Of a DNA stretch of 64,000 nt, positions 17,762 through 29,354 are shown in pieces (positions within the stretch are counted from its first letter, which is position 1; the number at the start of each line of letters is the position of its first letter). The notes beneath the pieces are model-generated. The model ran no database searches, had not been told where the DNA came from, and saw only the letters and a program-made list of their open reading frames with translations. The stretch is from Macrococcoides goetzii (lineage in GTDB: Bacteria > Bacillota > Bacilli > Staphylococcales > Staphylococcaceae): contig NZ_MJBI02000001.1 of NCBI RefSeq assembly GCF_002742385.2, positions 186,001 through 250,000 on the forward strand. Reading direction: 5' to 3'. Made by a program: the position numbers and the translations under genes.

Positions 17762-18721
17762 ATGTCTGATATTATTATCTTTCCGAAGTTGCAAGGAAAT
17801 TTAATGAGACAGATAAAAGCAGCGATGAAGCGTGCAGATTATGAAACAGCATATGATTTATTCAATGATTATGAAAAGCATTTCGAGTTAACTGAAGATG
17901 AGCATCTTATAAAACTGGATTGTCTTTATCAGTTAGAGAGTTTCCTTGAATTACGTGAAGAATCTAGTATATTGCTTAATCAAGGACATTACGCATATTC
18001 AACAATTGTTCCGTATTTTATAGAAAGTTTATTAAAATTGAAACAATATAAAACGGTGATTGAGTTAATTGAAGGGCTGCGTAGTGAAGATGTTGATCAC
18101 AAACTGATAGTGTCACTTATGCCTTTTTATGATGAGGCAAATCATCAGTTGAATAAAAGAAATGATGCACATTTAAAGTTTATACAGACTTTTAAAGATA
18201 ATGATTACAATAAACAGCTTGAATTGATTATGGAGTTGATAGAATCTGAAGATTTTCGATTCCAGATGAGCTTTGTTCAGCTATTAGAATATAATGAAAT
18301 ACATCCTGTAATTAGCAGTATGATGATAGAGTATTTATTATTATCGAACTTTAAAGGTGAAGTGAAATTTACAAAGCTCAATATCGATACTAGAATCAAT
18401 GTTTCGAATTTAAACACGATGGTCCATTCATCATTTATGTCTGAAGTAGTTGAAGAAGTTAAAGCATACTATGAGAACAATAGTCCGAACATTGTTGATG
18501 TTATTGTAGAAACGATGAAGTTACACAATACTGTAATGCATCCAATTCACTTTCAGACATTCTTTAATAGCGCTACTCAAACTGTTGTGAATGCTTATAT
18601 TGCATTGTTTAATAGACTATTTAATATTGAAGATAGTGCGATAGATTTGTCTGATACACACTTTGAAGATATAATTGAAGCTATTAATTTATTAGAAAAT
18701 TATAATCTGATACATGATTAG
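17762..18721 (+). CDS. Helical-repeat (TPR-like) protein of unknown function
   Basis: The 319-residue product is acidic and predicted almost wholly alpha-helical. Its N-terminal part (AAMKRADYETAYDLFNDYEKHFELTEDEHLIKLDCLYQLESF) reads like degenerate tetratricopeptide repeats. No signal peptide or membrane span is visible, so it should be cytoplasmic, perhaps a scaffold. It begins one base after the Nudix stop and is followed by the tig promoter. Similar TPR-like genes occur near tig in staphylococci, from memory, but I cannot name it. Confidence 0.7.
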   Translation: MSDIIIFPKLQGNLMRQIKAAMKRADYETAYDLFNDYEKHFELTEDEHLIKLDCLYQLESFLELREESSILLNQGHYAYSTIVPYFIESLLKLKQYKTVIELIEGLRSEDVDHKLIVSLMPFYDEANHQLNKRNDAHLKFIQTFKDNDYNKQLELIMELIESEDFRFQMSFVQLLEYNEIHPVISSMMIEYLLLSNFKGEVKFTKLNIDTRINVSNLNTMVHSSFMSEVVEEVKAYYENNSPNIVDVIVETMKLHNTVMHPIHFQTFFNSATQTVVNAYIALFNRLFNIEDSAIDLSDTHFEDIIEAINLLENYNLIHD

Positions 18722-18818
18722 TAACATGATAGCTCCATAGATTGACGTAAGTATTATAATGATATTGATAAAAAAATATAAAAAATGATATTATAGTTTG
18801 TAATTTCAGCTAAAAATG

Positions 18819-18846
18819 TTGAAGCAAGATTGTTATATGCTATAAT
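18819..18846 (+). promoter_or_regulatory. Promoter of tig
   Basis: TTGAAG (18819-18824), a 16-base spacer and TATAAT (18841-18846) with an extended TGC in front give a good sigma-A promoter. Confidence 0.65.
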
Positions 18847-18889
18847 TAATGAGTTGAAAAAATTTTAGAAAAACGTGGAGGAATTACAC

Positions 18890-20173
18890 ATGTCAGCAAA
18901 ATGGGAAAAACAAGAAGGTAATGAAGGATTATTAACAGTAACAGTTCCTGAAGAGGAAGTTAAAGCTGGATTAGATAAAGCATTTGCTAAAGTTGTTAAA
19001 CAAGTTAACGTACCAGGTTTCCGTAAAGGAAAAATGCCTCGTCAAATGTTCGAACAACGTTTCGGTGTTGAATCTTTATTCCAGGATGCATTAGATATCA
19101 TCTTACCGGATGCATATGCTAACGCAATCGATGAAGTAGGTATCAACCCTGTTGATCGTCCTGAAATTGATGTAGAACAAATGGAAAAAGGTAAAGAATT
19201 AATCTTTACTGCTAAAGTTACTGTAGAACCTGAAGTTGAATTAGGTGATTACAAAGGTCTTGAAGTTGAAAAATTTGAGACTGAAGTAACTGAAGAAGAA
19301 TTAAATGAAGCAATCAATGCTGATTTAGCACGTAAAGCTGAATTAGTTGTTAAAGAAGAAGGCGAAGTTGCTGAAGGCGATGTTGTTAACTTAGACTTTG
19401 ATGGTTATGTTAATGATGAAGCATTCGAAGGTGGAAAAGCTGAAGGATACGATTTAGAAATCGGTTCAGGTCAATTTATCCCAGGCTTCGAAGAGCAATT
19501 AGTTGGAACTAAAGTTGGCGACGAAAAAGACGTTAACGTTACATTCCCTGAAGAATACCATGCTGAAGAATTAGCTGGTAAAGAAGCAGTATTTAAAGTA
19601 AAAATCAACGAAGTTAAATCTAAAGAAGTACCTGAATTAGATGATGAAATGGCTAAAGAATTAGATGAGTCAGTTGATTCAGTTGATGCTTACAAAACTA
19701 AATATAAAGCAGATTTAGAAGAACAAAAGAAATTACAAGCTGAAAACGATACGAAAGAAAGCTTAGTAATGCAAGCAGTTGAAAATGCTAAAGTAGATAT
19801 CCCTGAAGCAATGATCAACACAGAATTAGATCGTATGATGCAGGAATTTGAACAACGTATTGCACAACAAGGTTTAAATTTAGAATTATACTTCCAGTTC
19901 TCAGGTCAAACTGAAGAACAATTAAAAGAGAGCATGAAAGCTGATGCTGAACAACGTGTTAAAACGAACTTAACTTTAGCTGCGATTGCTAATGCTGAAA
20001 ATATTGAAGTAAGTGACGCTGATGTTGACGCTGAATTATCAAAAATGAGCGAACAATTCGGTATGTCAGTTGAAGATATTAAAGCTGCTTTAGGCAATGG
20101 TGCAATCTTAAAAGATGATCTTCGTATCCAAAAAGCAATTGACGTTTTAGTTTCTGAATCTAAAACTAAATAA
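18890..20173 (+). CDS. tig: Trigger factor (ribosome-associated chaperone, PPIase)
   Basis: Trigger factor binds the ribosomal tunnel exit and folds nascent chains. The 427-residue product has the N-terminal ribosome-binding domain with the signature [19 protein letters not shown] (about 38-56), a central FKBP-type prolyl isomerase domain (about 160-245, [35 protein letters not shown]) and a long helical C-terminal chaperone domain. ATG 18890 follows GTGGAGG. Its codon use (GAA, AAA, GTT, TTA) suggests high expression. Confidence 0.96.
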   Translation: MSAKWEKQEGNEGLLTVTVPEEEVKAGLDKAFAKVVKQVNVPGFRKGKMPRQMFEQRFGVESLFQDALDIILPDAYANAIDEVGINPVDRPEIDVEQMEKGKELIFTAKVTVEPEVELGDYKGLEVEKFETEVTEEELNEAINADLARKAELVVKEEGEVAEGDVVNLDFDGYVNDEAFEGGKAEGYDLEIGSGQFIPGFEEQLVGTKVGDEKDVNVTFPEEYHAEELAGKEAVFKVKINEVKSKEVPELDDEMAKELDESVDSVDAYKTKYKADLEEQKKLQAENDTKESLVMQAVENAKVDIPEAMINTELDRMMQEFEQRIAQQGLNLELYFQFSGQTEEQLKESMKADAEQRVKTNLTLAAIANAENIEVSDADVDAELSKMSEQFGMSVEDIKAALGNGAILKDDLRIQKAIDVLVSESKTK

Positions 20174-20213
20174 TAAGTAGTATTATATAAAGTTTAACTA
20201 TCAATATAATCAG

Positions 20214-20267
20214 AAACCGAACAAACCGTAAAATCGCTTTTGATTTTTAAGTTTGTTCGGTTTTGTT
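20214..20267 (+). terminator. Terminator of tig
   Basis: AACCGAACAAAC pairs with GTTTGTTCGGTT, with an inner AAAATC/GATTTT helix, followed by TTGTT. Confidence 0.8.
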
Positions 20268-20328
20268 ATGATAATGATTAATTTAAATTATAGATAAATA
20301 AAAAGCAGATGATTTTCGAATTAAAAGT

Positions 20329-20357
20329 TTGCAAACAACAGGAAACTTTAGTATATT
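20329..20357 (+). promoter_or_regulatory. Promoter of clpX
   Basis: TTGCAA (20329-20334) and TATATT (20352-20357) have a 17-base spacer, about 25 bases before the start codon. Confidence 0.55.
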
Positions 20358-20381
20358 CTTTAAAAGATAGGGGTGTTAAGT

Positions 20382-21638
20382 GTGTCTAAATTTAATGAAG
20401 AAGAGAACTTAAAATGCTCATTCTGTGGTAAGGATCAAGATCAGGTTAAGAAACTTGTAGCAGGTAGTGGTGTATACATTTGTAACGAATGTATCGAATT
20501 ATGTTCAGAAATCGTTGCTGAAGAACTTAAAACGATTGAACATGAAGAAATCACTGAAATTCCTAAACCACATGAAATGTTAGCTTTATTAGATGAATAT
20601 GTAATTGGTCAGACAAAAGCGAAAAAAGCGCTGTCTGTTGCAGTATATAATCATTATAAACGTATTTTTAAACCGATGGATGAAGAAGAGGTTGAATTAC
20701 AAAAAAGTAATATCGCTTTAATTGGTCCAACGGGTTCAGGTAAAACGTTATTAGCACAAACTTTAGCACGTTCATTAAACGTTCCATTTGCAATTGCAGA
20801 TGCAACAAGTTTAACTGAAGCGGGTTATGTAGGTGAAGACGTTGAAAACATTTTGCTCCGTTTAATTCAGGCGGCTGACTTTGATATTGAACGTGCTGAA
20901 AAAGGGATTATCTATGTCGATGAAATCGATAAGATTGCCCGTAAATCAGAAAATACATCGATTACGCGCGATGTAAGTGGTGAAGGTGTACAACAAGCGT
21001 TACTTAAAATTTTAGAAGGTACTGTTGCAAGTGTTCCGCCACAAGGTGGTAGAAAACACCCAAACCAGGAATTTATACAGATTGATACGACGAATATTCT
21101 ATTTATTTTAGGTGGCGCGTTTGATGGTATTGATGAAGTGATTAAACGTCGTCTTGGTGAAAAAGTTATTGGATTTACTGGAATTAAAGAGAAAGATTTT
21201 GATGATGCGACGCTTTTATCACAAATTAAACCAGAAGATTTACAAAGTTATGGTTTAATACCTGAATTTATCGGTCGTATTCCTGTAGTCGCTAACCTGG
21301 AACAACTTGATGTTGAAGCGCTGAAAAGTATTTTGACACAACCTAAGAATGCCTTGGTTAAGCAATATACTAAAATGCTTGCTTTAGATGAAGTTGAATT
21401 AGAGTTTACTGAGGAAGCTTTAACAGCGATCAGCCAGTTAGCAATTGAAAGAAAAACAGGTGCGCGTGGATTACGTTCTATTATTGAAGAGTCCATGATG
21501 GACGTAATGTTTGATATTCCTTCACTAGAAAATGTTAAACGCGTTGTTATTACAGAAGCTGCAATAAAAGATGATGCTGTGCCAGAAATGTATGATGCAG
21601 ATAATAAATTAATTAATGATATTGTAACTTCAGCATAA
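20382..21638 (+). CDS. clpX: ATP-dependent Clp protease ATP-binding subunit ClpX
   Basis: ClpX unfolds substrates and feeds them to ClpP. The 418-residue product has an N-terminal zinc-binding domain (CSFCGK...CNEC, about 12-37), the AAA+ core with Walker A GPTGSGKT (about 112-119), Walker [10 protein letters not shown], sensor and pore motifs (GYVGEDVE), and the ClpP-docking IGF loop in KVIGFTG (about 265-271). I start at GTG 20382, eight bases after AGGGG, rather than at GTG 20373, which overlaps that site. It is followed by a terminator. Confidence 0.96.
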   Translation: MSKFNEEENLKCSFCGKDQDQVKKLVAGSGVYICNECIELCSEIVAEELKTIEHEEITEIPKPHEMLALLDEYVIGQTKAKKALSVAVYNHYKRIFKPMDEEEVELQKSNIALIGPTGSGKTLLAQTLARSLNVPFAIADATSLTEAGYVGEDVENILLRLIQAADFDIERAEKGIIYVDEIDKIARKSENTSITRDVSGEGVQQALLKILEGTVASVPPQGGRKHPNQEFIQIDTTNILFILGGAFDGIDEVIKRRLGEKVIGFTGIKEKDFDDATLLSQIKPEDLQSYGLIPEFIGRIPVVANLEQLDVEALKSILTQPKNALVKQYTKMLALDEVELEFTEEALTAISQLAIERKTGARGLRSIIEESMMDVMFDIPSLENVKRVVITEAAIKDDAVPEMYDADNKLINDIVTSA

Positions 21639-21664
21639 AACCTGCCGTATGGTGGGTTTTTTAC
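21637..21664 (+). terminator. Terminator of clpX
   Basis: AAACC pairs with GGTTT across an internal CC/GG helix, followed by a T-run. It starts at the clpX stop codon. Confidence 0.7.
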
Positions 21665-21743
21665 TATTTATAAATCAATTATCATATATTTATTAAAAAA
21701 TCGTGTATAATAGTAAGATGTAAATGAAGAACAGGAGAAAGTC

Positions 21744-22334
21744 ATGAATATAAATCCAAATAATGTAGAAATATTAATCAGCGCAGTAAAACCTGAACAG
21801 TATCCAGATACAGGTTTACCGGAAGTTGCTTTAGCTGGACGTTCGAATGTTGGTAAATCATCTTTTATAAATACGATGATTGGCCGTAAGAGTATGGCAC
21901 GTATCTCTTCAAAGCCAGGTAAGACACAAACATTAAATTTCTTTAAGATTGATGACCAATTAGTCTTTGTCGATGTACCTGGATATGGGTATGCAAAAGT
22001 TTCTAAAACAGAGCGTGAACGCTGGGGAAAGATGATTGAGACATACATTACGACCCGTGAGTCTTTAGCGGTTGTTATTCAACTTGTTGATATACGTCAT
22101 AATCCTAGTGAAGATGACAGATTAATGTACGACTTTTTAAAACATTATGATATACCAACAATCGTTATCGCTACGAAAGAAGATAAAATTCCTAAAGGAA
22201 AAGTTCAGAAACATCTTAAAGTGATTAAACAAGATCTGGATATGGATCCAGATGATACACTTATTAGTTATTCTTCATTAAGTAATGCCAAGAATGATTT
22301 AATCCTTAATGCAATCGAGAAGTACTTAAAATAA
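21744..22334 (+). CDS. engB: Ribosome biogenesis GTPase EngB (YsxC/YihA)
   Basis: This essential GTPase assists late 50S assembly. The 196-residue product has G1 GRSNVGKS (about 33-40), G3 [10 protein letters not shown] and G4 TKEDK, followed by SYSS as a G5-like motif. The start ATG 21744 follows AACAGGAG. It lies between clpX and hemA, the conserved staphylococcal order. Confidence 0.95.
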   Translation: MNINPNNVEILISAVKPEQYPDTGLPEVALAGRSNVGKSSFINTMIGRKSMARISSKPGKTQTLNFFKIDDQLVFVDVPGYGYAKVSKTERERWGKMIETYITTRESLAVVIQLVDIRHNPSEDDRLMYDFLKHYDIPTIVIATKEDKIPKGKVQKHLKVIKQDLDMDPDDTLISYSSLSNAKNDLILNAIEKYLK

Positions 22335-22431
22335 TTTGTGAATTTTTAATGACGAATATTTATATATTGTAAATAAAACATAAAAGAAATGTTAATATAG
22401 AAGTAATGGTAAAAAAATGGGGGCGGAATAC

Positions 22432-23772
22432 ATGCATATCGTTGTTGTGAGTGTCAATCACAAAACAGCTGATGTGAGTTTGAGGGAGAAACTTACATTT
22501 TCAGATGAAACGATTGAACGTGCACATAGTGCACTTATTAATCAAAAGTCAGTGTTAGAAGGTGTAATCCTATCTACATGTAATAGAACAGAAATCTATG
22601 CTGTCGTTGATCAGGTACATACAGGTAGATATTATATAAAATCATTTTTATCTGAATGGTTCGATGTGGATTTTGACATCGTTAAATCAGTGACAGATGT
22701 CAAAGTTGGACATGCTGCAATTTATCATCTGTTTAAAGTGATTACAGGATTAGATTCAATTGTACTAGGTGAAACTCAGATTTTAGGTCAAATGAGAGAT
22801 AGCTTCTTACTTGCTCAAACAGAAGGTACAACAGGTACGATCTTTAATCGTTTATTCAAAGATGCAATTACACTTGCAAAACGTGCGCATGCTGAAACTG
22901 ATATTTCTTCAAAAGCAGTATCTGTTTCTTATGCAGCAGTTGAATTATCTAAGAAAGTCTTAGGCACGTTAGAAAACAAAAAAATCTTAATCATTGGTGC
23001 TGGAGAAATGGCTGAGCTTGCCTTAGAGAACTTAGTAGGTTCAGGGGCAGCAGAGATCACCGTAATTAATCGTACAGCAGAAAAAGCAATCTCTCTTGCA
23101 GATAAATACGGTGGTAGTCAAAAATCTATGGAAGAATTACAATGTGCATTAATTGAAAATGATATTGTTATTTCTTCTACGAGCGCACAAGACTTTATTA
23201 TTACAAAACCGATGATGTATGATTTAATGAAGATGCGTAACAATCGTTCAATCGTATTAATTGATATTGCAGTGCCACGTGACATTGATCCTGATGTTAA
23301 TGATATTGACCTTATCTTTAATTATGATGTTGATGATCTAAAAGGTTTGGTGGATGCAAATTTAGCTGAGCGTCAAAAAGCAGCAAATATTATCGAGACG
23401 ATGATTGATACACAGGTTGAAGATTTTATTGCCTGGATCAATATGTTAGGTGTTGTACCTGTTATTACTGCATTACGAGAAAAAGCACTTCGTATTCAGG
23501 AAACAACGATGGAAAGTATTGATCGTAAAATGCCGGACTTAACAGATCGTGAAAGAAAAGTAATTTCTAAACATATGAAGAGTATTATCAATCAAATGTT
23601 AAAAGATCCAATTTCGCAGGCAAAAGAAATTAGTGGTTCTGATAATAGAGAAGCAGAACTTCAGTTTTTCCAGGATATCTTTAATATCTCAAATGAAGTT
23701 GAAAGTTTAAATCAAAATGTAACGATGGTACATCGTACGGAAGAGAGCTTTACGTTAAGTCCTAAACACTAG
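22432..23772 (+). CDS. hemA: Glutamyl-tRNA reductase
   Basis: HemA catalyses the NADPH-dependent reduction of glutamyl-tRNA(Glu) to glutamate-1-semialdehyde, the committed step of heme synthesis. The 446-residue product begins [20 protein letters not shown] and has the active-site cysteine in [11 protein letters not shown] (about 50), the LGETQILGQ motif, the NADPH fold [15 protein letters not shown] (about 183-197) and a C-terminal dimerisation helix. I start at ATG 22432, after GGGGGCGG. It heads hemAXCDBL. Confidence 0.95.
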   Translation: MHIVVVSVNHKTADVSLREKLTFSDETIERAHSALINQKSVLEGVILSTCNRTEIYAVVDQVHTGRYYIKSFLSEWFDVDFDIVKSVTDVKVGHAAIYHLFKVITGLDSIVLGETQILGQMRDSFLLAQTEGTTGTIFNRLFKDAITLAKRAHAETDISSKAVSVSYAAVELSKKVLGTLENKKILIIGAGEMAELALENLVGSGAAEITVINRTAEKAISLADKYGGSQKSMEELQCALIENDIVISSTSAQDFIITKPMMYDLMKMRNNRSIVLIDIAVPRDIDPDVNDIDLIFNYDVDDLKGLVDANLAERQKAANIIETMIDTQVEDFIAWINMLGVVPVITALREKALRIQETTMESIDRKMPDLTDRERKVISKHMKSIINQMLKDPISQAKEISGSDNREAELQFFQDIFNISNEVESLNQNVTMVHRTEESFTLSPKH

Positions 23773-23780
23773 GTGATAAA

Positions 23781-24614
23781 ATGAATGAATTATTATTAAT
23801 GCGTTTACATGAAGCAATACTTATTCTATATATGATAAGTATTGCTTGTTATTTCTTTGACTTTGTCCAGAAGTCACCCCGACTTAAACGTTATGGATAT
23901 CTATTATTGCTTAGCGTATTTGTTTTGCAGTCAATTTCGATTATCTTATTTATTTTTATAGTTGGACGGATTCCTATAGAAACGATCAATGAAGGTTTCT
24001 ATTTTTTTACGTGGCTCATTATTTTGATATCATTAATATTATCTAAAGTTATTCAGACTGAATTTTTTATATTTTTGATGAATTTAATTGGATTTGTCTT
24101 TATGATGATTCATACGTTTCAGCCTTTAGATCTTTCTACAGGAACTACTGTATCACATATGATGAATGAATTATTGTGGATACATGTGACACTTGCAATA
24201 GTATCTTATGTCATGTTCTTGATAGCTGCCTTGCATGCCGTGTTATACTTAATACAGATGCACCAATTAAAACAAAAGAAATTTAATCATAAATTTTTCA
24301 GAATAAGTGATCTAGAGAGCTTGAGTCGATTTGTACAAATATTCTCGATAATTGGCTGCGTTATGCTATTGATTTCGTTAATATTAGGTATATACTGGGG
24401 TATCACATTTGAAGGTAAATCCATCTGGACGGACTCTAAAGTGTTAGGTTCACTGTTACTGCTTATCGGTTATTCCGTATATATTTTTTTACATCAAAAA
24501 AACAAATTGATGATGCATAGATTGATGGATTATAATATCGTGTTATTCTTATTACTACTCATCAATTATTTAATCGTTTCTCGTTTTTCAGGATTCCACC
24601 AGTTATTCTATTAA
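23781..24614 (+). CDS. hemX: HemX/CcsA-like membrane protein
   Basis: The 277-residue protein has about eight hydrophobic segments and the cytochrome c assembly family pattern (NEGFYFFTWLIILI; ELLWIHVTLAIVSYVMFLIAALHAVLYLIQMHQLKQKKF; LGIYWGITFEGKSIWTDSKVLGSLLLLIGYS). In Bacillus and Staphylococcus, HemX in this position limits HemA abundance. It starts 8 bases after hemA and ends 15 bases before hemC. The regulatory role is carried over from relatives. Confidence 0.88.
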   Translation: MNELLLMRLHEAILILYMISIACYFFDFVQKSPRLKRYGYLLLLSVFVLQSISIILFIFIVGRIPIETINEGFYFFTWLIILISLILSKVIQTEFFIFLMNLIGFVFMMIHTFQPLDLSTGTTVSHMMNELLWIHVTLAIVSYVMFLIAALHAVLYLIQMHQLKQKKFNHKFFRISDLESLSRFVQIFSIIGCVMLLISLILGIYWGITFEGKSIWTDSKVLGSLLLLIGYSVYIFLHQKNKLMMHRLMDYNIVLFLLLLINYLIVSRFSGFHQLFY

Positions 24615-24629
24615 TCTTTGGAGGCTAAT

Positions 24630-25562
24630 ATGAAAAAATTTATCGTTGGTTCTAGAAGAAGTCAGCTTGCGCTTACTCAAAGCAAGCAGTTTATCGCTAA
24701 ACTTAAAGAAAAGAATCCAGGCGTAGAGATTGAAATTAAAGAGATTGTGACAAAAGGTGATCAAATCGTAAATGTTCAATTATCTAAAGTTGGCGGAAAA
24801 GGTTTGTTCGTAAAAGAAATTGAAGCGGCGCTTTATAACAAAGAAATTGATTTTGCGATTCATTCTTTAAAAGATGTACCGAGTGTATTGCCGGAAGGGC
24901 TCACATTAGGTTGTATTCCAGATAGAGAAGATGCACGAGATGCATTTATTTCTAAAGGACACGTTAAGTTATCTGACTTAAAAGAGGGTGCAATTGTAGG
25001 GACATCGTCTTTACGTCGTGGTGCTCAAATTTTAAATTTATACCCACATCTTAATATAGAATGGATTCGTGGAAATATTGATACACGACTTAAAAAGCTT
25101 GAAACTGAAAACTTTGATGCCATTATATTAGCTGCGGCTGGACTTAACCGTATGGGTTGGGGTGAAGATATTGTAACAGAATATCTTGATCCTGAAACAA
25201 TGCTTCCAGCTATTGGACAAGGCGCTTTAGGGATTGAATGTCGTATTGATGATTTAGAGACACTTTCATTACTTGCTACCGTTCACAACAGTGAAACTGA
25301 GGTATGTACACAGGCAGAGCGCGAATTTTTAAAACTTATGGATGGCAGCTGTCAAGTACCGATTGCGGGACATGCAGTAATGTCTAATGATGAAATTACT
25401 TTTACCGGTCTGATTATGTCTACAGACGGTAAAGAGAAATATAAAGTAACTGAATCAGGAACTGACCCTGTAGCATTAGGAGCGAAAGTAGCTGATGCCA
25501 TGCAACGAAATGGTGCACAGAAGATTATCGAAACTTTAAATAATACGCCAAAATCAAATTAG
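24630..25562 (+). CDS. hemC: Porphobilinogen deaminase (hydroxymethylbilane synthase)
   Basis: HemC polymerises four porphobilinogen molecules into hydroxymethylbilane. The 310-residue product has [12 protein letters not shown] at the start, [18 protein letters not shown] and the cysteine carrying the dipyrromethane cofactor in [13 protein letters not shown] (about 239). I start at ATG 24630 after TTTGGAGG rather than at GTG/ATG-like codons within the ribosome-binding site. Confidence 0.95.
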   Translation: MKKFIVGSRRSQLALTQSKQFIAKLKEKNPGVEIEIKEIVTKGDQIVNVQLSKVGGKGLFVKEIEAALYNKEIDFAIHSLKDVPSVLPEGLTLGCIPDREDARDAFISKGHVKLSDLKEGAIVGTSSLRRGAQILNLYPHLNIEWIRGNIDTRLKKLETENFDAIILAAAGLNRMGWGEDIVTEYLDPETMLPAIGQGALGIECRIDDLETLSLLATVHNSETEVCTQAEREFLKLMDGSCQVPIAGHAVMSNDEITFTGLIMSTDGKEKYKVTESGTDPVALGAKVADAMQRNGAQKIIETLNNTPKSN

Positions 25563-25574
25563 AGGATGGTAACC

Positions 25575-26258
25575 ATGAAGCCAATTGTATTGATGACAGA
25601 TAGTAAATTGTATAAGGATGAGCGCGTTGAAATTATTCACTTACCGTTTATCGGTGTTGAACCTCTTCCTGTACAACCTACACGTCAACACTATGATTGG
25701 CTTATTTTTACGAGTAAAAATGCAGTAGAAATCTTTTTTAAACTGTATGCTCATGTTACTTTTGAAAATATCGCTGCGATAGGAATAAAAACAAAAGAAC
25801 ATATTGAACATTACAATCATAAAGTAGCATTTATGCCGTCTCAATTTAATCAGGAAAGTTTCATCGATGAAATGGGTAATTTATTTAATCACAGCACAGT
25901 GTGTTTACCTATTTCAACAGAAGCGAGACCGAAAATGTTTGATGCATTGAAATCTTTGGCAGATGTCGATAGAATTGATTTATATAGACCTGTAAAAAAT
26001 GATAAAAATATAAATTTAGCATTACAATTGATAAAAACAGGCAAGGTAGACTGGATAACATTCATGTCGCCATCAAGTGTCAAAGCGTTTGGTAAGCAGA
26101 AATTAGAACAGCATATATCTGTTATGGCGATTGGCCATGTTACGAGCAGTGCATTAAATCAATTAAATATTGAGCATTATGTAAGTCAGATAGAAACGAA
26201 GAAGAGTATGATTGATACTATATTGAATATAGAAAATAACAGAAAAGGTGGATTATAA
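25575..26258 (+). CDS. hemD: Uroporphyrinogen-III synthase
   Basis: HemD closes hydroxymethylbilane with inversion of ring D. The family is poorly conserved. The 227-residue product shows [14 protein letters not shown] near the N-terminus, [11 protein letters not shown], and [15 protein letters not shown] followed by [12 protein letters not shown] in the second lobe, which is the usual pattern. ATG 25575 sits 9 bases after AGAGG; the ATG at 25566 directly abuts that site. It lies between hemC and hemB, with a one-base overlap with hemB. Confidence 0.9.
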   Translation: MKPIVLMTDSKLYKDERVEIIHLPFIGVEPLPVQPTRQHYDWLIFTSKNAVEIFFKLYAHVTFENIAAIGIKTKEHIEHYNHKVAFMPSQFNQESFIDEMGNLFNHSTVCLPISTEARPKMFDALKSLADVDRIDLYRPVKNDKNINLALQLIKTGKVDWITFMSPSSVKAFGKQKLEQHISVMAIGHVTSSALNQLNIEHYVSQIETKKSMIDTILNIENNRKGGL

Positions 26259-27241
26259 TGAATTTTGATAGACATAGACGATTACGTTCTTCAATTAATA
26301 TGCGAAACATGGTAAGAGAAACGAGTATTGCGAAAAGAGATCTAATCTATCCAATATTCGTCGTAGAAAAAGACGATGTAAAAAATGAAATTGCATCAAT
26401 GCCAGGTATTTATCAATGGAGTTTAAATATTGTTGAAGAAGAAATAAAAAATGCATATGATTCAGGTATTCGTGCAATTATGTTCTTTGGTATCCCGAAT
26501 CATAAAGATGAATGTGGAACAGGTGCATTTGATGATGATGGTGTAATTCAGAAAGCAACGCGTTTAGCGAAATCACTATATCCGGATTTACTCGTATTAG
26601 CGGATACTTGTTTATGTGAATATACAGACCATGGTCATTGTGGTGTGCTAGATGATCATACACATGACGTCATCAATGATGAAACATTACCACTTCTTGT
26701 TAAGACAGCAGTATCTCAAGCGAAAGCAGGTGCAGATATCATTGCACCAAGTAATATGATGGATGGATTCGTTGCAGAAATTCGTAAAGGTTTAGATGAA
26801 GCTGGCTTTATTAATATTCCGATTATGAGCTACGGTATTAAATATGCGTCAGCATTTTACGGTCCATTCCGTGATGCAGCTGAGAGTGCGCCAAGCCATG
26901 GTGATAGAAAGACATATCAAATGGATCCGGCAAATCGTCTTGAAGCACTACGTGAGCTACAAAGTGATGAAAAAGAAGGTTGCGACATGATGATTGTTAA
27001 ACCAGCTTTAAGTTATTTAGATATTATTCGTGATGTACGTAATAATAGTAATCTTCCGATTGTTGCATATAATGTCAGCGGAGAATATTCAATGACAAAA
27101 GCTGCTGCAGCAAATGGCTGGATAGATGAAGAACGCGTTGTAATGGAACAGATGCTTTCAATGAAACGTGCTGGTGCAGATATGATTATTACTTATTTTG
27201 CGAAAGACATTTGTAATTACATCGATAAAGGAGAATACTAA
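26258..27241 (+). CDS. hemB: Delta-aminolevulinic acid dehydratase (porphobilinogen synthase)
   Basis: HemB condenses two 5-aminolevulinate molecules into porphobilinogen. The 327-residue product has the zinc-type cysteine cluster in [16 protein letters not shown] (about 119-134), the first active-site lysine region [18 protein letters not shown] (about 195) and the second Schiff-base lysine in [12 protein letters not shown] (about 248). Three cysteines in the cluster indicate the zinc-dependent form. It shares one base with hemD. Confidence 0.96.
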   Translation: MNFDRHRRLRSSINMRNMVRETSIAKRDLIYPIFVVEKDDVKNEIASMPGIYQWSLNIVEEEIKNAYDSGIRAIMFFGIPNHKDECGTGAFDDDGVIQKATRLAKSLYPDLLVLADTCLCEYTDHGHCGVLDDHTHDVINDETLPLLVKTAVSQAKAGADIIAPSNMMDGFVAEIRKGLDEAGFINIPIMSYGIKYASAFYGPFRDAAESAPSHGDRKTYQMDPANRLEALRELQSDEKEGCDMMIVKPALSYLDIIRDVRNNSNLPIVAYNVSGEYSMTKAAAANGWIDEERVVMEQMLSMKRAGADMIITYFAKDICNYIDKGEY

Positions 27242-27242
27242 T

Positions 27243-28529
27243 ATGAATTTTAATAAATCACATGATGCATTCAAGTCAGCTGTAGAACTAATGCCTGGAG
27301 GTGTTAACAGCCCAGTTCGTGCATTTAAAAGTGTAGATATGGATCCAATATTTATGGATCACGGTAAAGGTTCAAAAATATATGATATCGACGGCAATGA
27401 ATATATCGATTATGTATTAAGCTGGGGACCGTTAATTTTAGGTCATGCTGATGAAAAAGTTACGGATGAACTTCAAAAAGCTATCTTGAAAGGTAGTAGT
27501 TTTGGGGCACCTACAACACTGGAAAATGAAATGGCAAAACTTGTGATTGAACGTGTGCCGTCAGTTGAGATGGTTCGTATGGTATCAAGTGGGACAGAAG
27601 CAACACTTGCTGCTTTGCGTTTAGCACGCGGATATACCGGAAAAAATAAAATATTAAAGTTTATCGGATGTTATCACGGACATAGTGATTCATTATTGAT
27701 TAAAGCAGGTTCTGGTGTAGCAACGCTTGGATTACCTGACTCACCAGGTGTGCCTAAAGGAACTGCTGAGAACACGATTACAGTCCATTATAATGACCTG
27801 GACGCAGTTCAACTTGCTTTTGAGAAGTATGGTGATGATATTGCTTGTATTATCGTAGAACCTGTTGCAGGGAATATGGGCGTCGTGCCACCAGTCGAAG
27901 GGTTCTTACAAGGCTTACGTGATATTACGACACAATACGGTGCATTACTTATCTTTGATGAAGTGATGACAGGGTTTAGAGTAGATTATAATTGTGCACA
28001 AGGATACTTTGGTGTGACACCTGATTTAACGTGTCTTGGAAAAGTTATAGGTGGAGGACTGCCTGTTGGGGCTTTTGGTGGTAAACGTGAAATTATGGAG
28101 AACATCGCACCAGCCGGTAGTATTTATCAGGCGGGAACGTTAAGCGGTAATCCCTTAGCTATGACAGGTGGATATTATACTTTAAGCCAATTAACTAAGG
28201 AGAGCTATGTGCACTTTAATCAATTAGGTGATCAGTTAGAAAAAGGATTGTATGAAGTATTTAATAAACATAACGTGCCGATTACTGTTAATAGAGCAGG
28301 CAGTATGATTGGTTATTTCTTGAATGAAGAGAAAGTAAAAAACTTTGAAGTTGCTTCTAAATCAGATTTAAAACTATTTGCCGCAATGTATAAAGAAATG
28401 GCGAATAATGGTGTGTTCTTACCGCCTTCACAATTTGAGGGGATGTTTATGTCTACACAACATACTAGCGAAGATATTGATAAGACGTTAAATGCATTTG
28501 ATATGTCATTATCTAAAGTAAAAAAATAA
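27243..28529 (+). CDS. hemL: Glutamate-1-semialdehyde 2,1-aminomutase
   Basis: This PLP enzyme converts glutamate-1-semialdehyde to 5-aminolevulinate, the step after HemA. The 428-residue product has [51 protein letters not shown] and the PLP lysine in [16 protein letters not shown] (about 267). The start ATG 27243 follows AAAGGAG, one base after hemB. It is the last gene of the heme cluster and is followed by a strong terminator. Confidence 0.96.
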   Translation: MNFNKSHDAFKSAVELMPGGVNSPVRAFKSVDMDPIFMDHGKGSKIYDIDGNEYIDYVLSWGPLILGHADEKVTDELQKAILKGSSFGAPTTLENEMAKLVIERVPSVEMVRMVSSGTEATLAALRLARGYTGKNKILKFIGCYHGHSDSLLIKAGSGVATLGLPDSPGVPKGTAENTITVHYNDLDAVQLAFEKYGDDIACIIVEPVAGNMGVVPPVEGFLQGLRDITTQYGALLIFDEVMTGFRVDYNCAQGYFGVTPDLTCLGKVIGGGLPVGAFGGKREIMENIAPAGSIYQAGTLSGNPLAMTGGYYTLSQLTKESYVHFNQLGDQLEKGLYEVFNKHNVPITVNRAGSMIGYFLNEEKVKNFEVASKSDLKLFAAMYKEMANNGVFLPPSQFEGMFMSTQHTSEDIDKTLNAFDMSLSKVKK

Positions 28530-28552
28530 AAAATTAAATATAAATATTTTTG

Positions 28553-28597
28553 AAAAGGAACAATAATCGATTGTATTTGATTATTGTTCCTTTTTTA
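28553..28597 (+). terminator. Terminator of hemAXCDBL
   Basis: AAAAGGAACAATAATC pairs perfectly with its complement around a 10-base loop and runs into six Ts. The remaining gap to 28845 is AT-rich, with no promoter I would defend. Confidence 0.92.
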
Positions 28598-28845
28598 TTA
28601 TTATTGTAATTTGAAAGAATATAGTACAACATATTTTATTGAATATATTGAAAATTTCTTTCGGACACTGCCTTCTATAAATTAAAAATGATAAAATATT
28701 ATCGTTTTATGCATTGATATTAAAGGGTTTTCAACATTTTTTTGAATATTTTCGAACAAAGATGTTTATAACTATGTTTTTAAGGTTATCTTACTTATGT
28801 AATTAATTTTCAATTACATAAAAACAAATTGTGGAGGTAGTTATC

Positions 28846-29313
28846 ATGTCAAACAATAGAAACGATAACAACAGAAATAATCAAGACAGAGATGTAATTT
28901 ATAATTCAGAAACTGATCGTAAAAAAACGCACGTTACGCATCAAGCAGACGGCGACACTTACAAAGATGGCCGTAAAGTTCGTGAAGGTGAACATCATGA
29001 TAAAGTCGTAGTTGAAGAACGTGACCGTGTACGTCATGATCACATCGAACGTGAACCTAAGAAGAAAAGCCCATGGGCATGGTTAATTCCATTATTATTA
29101 TTATTAATTGCAATTCCATTATTAATGAACCTATGCAACAACGATAATGATGATAAAGACAAAACAGATACAGAAACAACTACTGAAGAAAAAGCAACTA
29201 CAGAAGAAGCTACAACTGAAGAAGTAGAAACTACTGAAGATGCAACAACTGAAGAAGCTTCAATCAAAAAGTTTGATCTTGCAACAATCACAAACTTTGA
29301 CTTAGCTGCTTAA
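28846..29313 (+). CDS. Single-span membrane protein with Thr/Glu-rich repeat tail
   Basis: The 155-residue product has three parts. Residues 1-75 are polar and charged (Asn-rich start, then His/Asp/Arg-rich). Residues about 79-97 form one membrane helix (SPWAWLIPLLLLLIAIPLLM) preceded by KKK, and residues about 98-140 are repeats of the type TTEE/ATTEE, followed by a short tail KKFDLATITNFDLAA. The positive-inside rule places the acidic repeats outside. No LPXTG motif is present. I recognise no family. The start follows GTGGAGG. Confidence 0.8.
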   Translation: MSNNRNDNNRNNQDRDVIYNSETDRKKTHVTHQADGDTYKDGRKVREGEHHDKVVVEERDRVRHDHIEREPKKKSPWAWLIPLLLLLIAIPLLMNLCNNDNDDKDKTDTETTTEEKATTEEATTEEVETTEDATTEEASIKKFDLATITNFDLAA

Positions 29314-29327
29314 TATAATTAATTAAT

Positions 29328-29354
29328 AGGACTCGATATGAGTCCTGTTTTTTT
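29328..29354 (+). terminator. Terminator after the Thr/Glu-rich gene
   Basis: AGGACTC pairs with GAGTCCT around GATAT, followed by GTTTTTTT. Confidence 0.88.

Noticed and set aside
20266-20290. Fur-like ATGATAATGATTAATT near the clpX promoter
   Set aside because: Only one half-site fits the consensus, and the stretch is generally AT-rich; not enough to call an operator.
29040-29291. Antisense Val/Ser-rich ORF
   Set aside because: It is the reverse-strand reading of the Thr/Glu repeats and membrane helix of the gene at 28846.
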